Assembly: GCA_021018815.1 (NCBI GenBank)
Contig: JAITYX010000017.1
Location: forward strand, 4,960,001-5,024,000
Direction of reading: 5' to 3'
From: Talinum fruticosum
Lineage: Eukaryota > Streptophyta > Magnoliopsida > Caryophyllales > Talinaceae
Length of the DNA: 64,000 nucleotides
Of the stretch, positions 62,444 through 64,000 are shown one piece after another. Position 1 is the first letter of the stretch; each line of letters opens with the position of its first letter. The translations under genes and the position numbers were made by a program. The notes beneath the pieces were generated by a model. It was not told where the DNA came from. It was given only the letters and a program-made list of their open reading frames with translations, and did not search any database.

Positions 62444-63063
62444 TGTTGGGGTGTGTCTCAAATCTCCGTTTGCTTTGCTTCAAGTGAACCGGGCCAGGCG
62501 TCCTCAACGGTTACGTCTCCTATGTTTTCGTGGGCCTTGTTGCTGCGTAATTCAAGGGGTCGTGAAGGAGTTTGAGTAGTGGTGAAATGTTGCGTTGGTT
62601 GAGGAATAGATAAGGAGAGGTTCATTATAAATTAATGAACTTAATCTCCATCATAGCTGCGTGAGGTCATTTAGTACAAAGAAAGAGATTAATTATCATC
62701 ATCATCAAGAGAGATTATTCATATAATCATCAAGTTAGAAAGATCAAGGGTCTTCACGTGAAAGTTAGGCAAGTAATTTGAGTGATTTTATTTCTTCATT
62801 TAAAGTGAGTTTTTTGAGAGAGTTTTGTGAGAGAATTATTATTCTCATCATCGATCAAATTGTTGTCTCGATTGTGATCGTTTTGTACTCCTTCAAATCA
62901 TAGTGGATTGAGTGTGCTCCTCGCCTCCGTGGTTTTTTCCCTTATTGGGTTTCCACGTAAATTCCTTGTGTCAATTGATTTATCGTTTTCGTTTGTTACA
63001 TACTTTTGATTATCGTATTACATCCGAATTGCTTCCGCATTCAAGTCGCTCTAAATCCTAACA
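62444..63063 (+). mobile_element. 5' LTR of a Ty1-copia retrotransposon
   Basis: About 620 bp starting TGTTGGGG and ending CCTAACA, with the TG...CA ends and short inverted repeat of an LTR. It is followed at once by a primer-binding site and a copia-type gag frame. It lies against the truncated 5' side of the LINE. The 3' LTR and most of the element are outside the window. Confidence 0.75.
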
Positions 63064-63065
63064 AG

Positions 63066-63076
63066 TGGTATCGAGC
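63066..63076 (+). other. Copia primer-binding site
   Basis: TGGTATCGAGC begins two bases after the LTR. It matches the initiator tRNA-Met complement except for one absent A, the same variant as in the pararetrovirus-like element at 7439. Confidence 0.65.
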
Positions 63077-63087
63077 TACGGTTCAGG

Positions 63088-64000
63088 ATGGCTTTAATTT
63101 TGAAGGTTGATATTCGGAAGTTTGATAGGGAGATTACTTTCAATCTCTAGAAGGTTCAAATGAAGGCGGTTCTCATTCAACATGGGTTGTGGAAAGTTCT
63201 TAGTGTCCTTAAGACGAAGCCCGATTTAAAGACAAGATGAACAACGGGCTGATTACAAGACAAAGAAGAGAGGGACTATGACTCGATTATGATTGGGAAG
63301 AATTGGAAGAAAAGGCACTTTCGGCCACACAGCTTGTGCTTGGCGCCCCATGTGCTGCGAGAGGTACTTGACAAAACAACTACGGTGGAGCTTTGGCTTC
63401 AATTGGAAGAACTCTACATGACGAAGAGTCTCGCCAATAAGATTCGCTTGAAGGAAAGTCTATATACGTTCTCCATGGCCGAAGGTACTTCGTTCGTAAA
63501 AATCTTAATGATTTTAATTCAATTCTTATTGATTTAGAGAGTCTAGATGTTAAAATTGAGGATGAGGACAAAGCGATTTTGTTGGTTGTTTCGTTACCCC
63601 TGTCTTACAAGCATTTTAAGGAAATCCTATTATATAGTAATACCGATACTATATCTTTTGAGGATGTTAAGGAAAATTTATCGTCGAAAGAAAAGTTTGA
63701 CCTTGATGTGCGTGGTGAAAAGGATGAGGGCTTAGTTGTTAGGGGTAGACCTTCCGAAAAAGGGAATGGGAGTAAGAAAAATTCTCGTTTAAAGTCTAGG
63801 GGTCGTCATGCCAATAAAATCTGCAATTTCTGCAAGAAAAAGGGTCATATTGTTGCGGATTGTTTCAAACCGAAAAATAAGAAAGAAAGAGAAGAAAGGG
63901 AGAAACAATCTCGAAACCCGTCGTTGCTGATTGTGTGATTGAGTAAGAGTCCGATGGTGATGTCTTGGTTGCTACCGCCTCCGGAAAGGAGGATTGTGAT
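63088..64000 (+). pseudogene. Ty1-copia Gag (start of polyprotein), broken, runs off the window
   Basis: ATG at 63088 opens a copia-type Gag with K-F-D-R near residue 10 and Q-H-G-L-W-K-V-L near 63178-63201. A TAG at 63147-63149 stands where the family usually has Trp (N-L-W-K-V). Later blocks (63289-63537, 63579-63938) carry the W-L-Q-L-E-E-L-Y and L-P-x-S-Y-K-H-F motifs of UBN2-type Gag and a CCHC zinc knuckle C-x2-C-x4-H-x4-C at 63822-63863. A TGA follows at 63937-63939. Gag would package the element RNA. The protease, integrase and reverse transcriptase would lie to the right. Confidence 0.75.

Overview
The window is nuclear DNA from a flowering plant, most likely a eudicot. It has AT-rich intergenic DNA, genes split by GT-AG introns, pyrimidine-rich 5' leaders and several plant transposon families. 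I cannot name the species. Five host genes can be supported. From left to right they are: the first coding exon of a BEACH-domain-like gene (minus, 2479-2600, running off the left edge); a group B3 RAF-like MAPKKK of the CTR1/RAF6 type (plus, 28576-39742, 15 coding exons); a small TPR-like protein (minus, 41428-42103); a SICKLE homologue (plus, 44672-48716); and a VIN3-like PHD/FNIII/VID protein (minus, 50901-55481).

Between and around them lie mobile elements. There is a partial Ty3-gypsy-type LTR at 1-1110. A roughly 7.5 kb pararetrovirus-like element sits at 7263-14768, with movement-protein, capsid zinc-knuckle, protease, reverse transcriptase and RNase H regions. A 9.2 kb CACTA transposon at 15569-24789 carries TNP2-like and Transposase_24-like genes and has a 1.5 kb CACTA nested near one end. 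A hAT element of 1.1 kb lies in the SICKLE 5' leader, and a LINE tail lies in the SICKLE first intron. At the right is an L1-type LINE (57740-62443, minus) interrupted by a solo-LTR-like insert, then the start of a Ty1-copia element (62444 to the right edge).

The most striking structure is the pararetrovirus-like element. Its two ends carry a repeat of about 155 bp, but the promoter-like sequence is present only at the right end. The integrated copy therefore looks like a terminally redundant RNA-type genome rather than an LTR retrotransposon. It is flanked on both sides by direct copies of the same 634 bp of host DNA. By eye these copies differ only by single-base indels, with no substitutions noticed, which suggests a recent insertion with an exceptionally long target duplication.

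A second theme is technical. Every reading-frame break I could place in the host genes is a loss of one base in a short homopolymer (RAF-like kinase, TPR protein, SICKLE, VIN3-like). Adding one base back each time makes exon phases and family alignments agree. This points to homopolymer under-calling in the assembly rather than to four pseudogenes, and it means frame breaks in the transposons must also be read with caution. A third observation is a pair of upstream ORFs in the kinase leader that encode the same nine-residue peptide using different synonymous codons.
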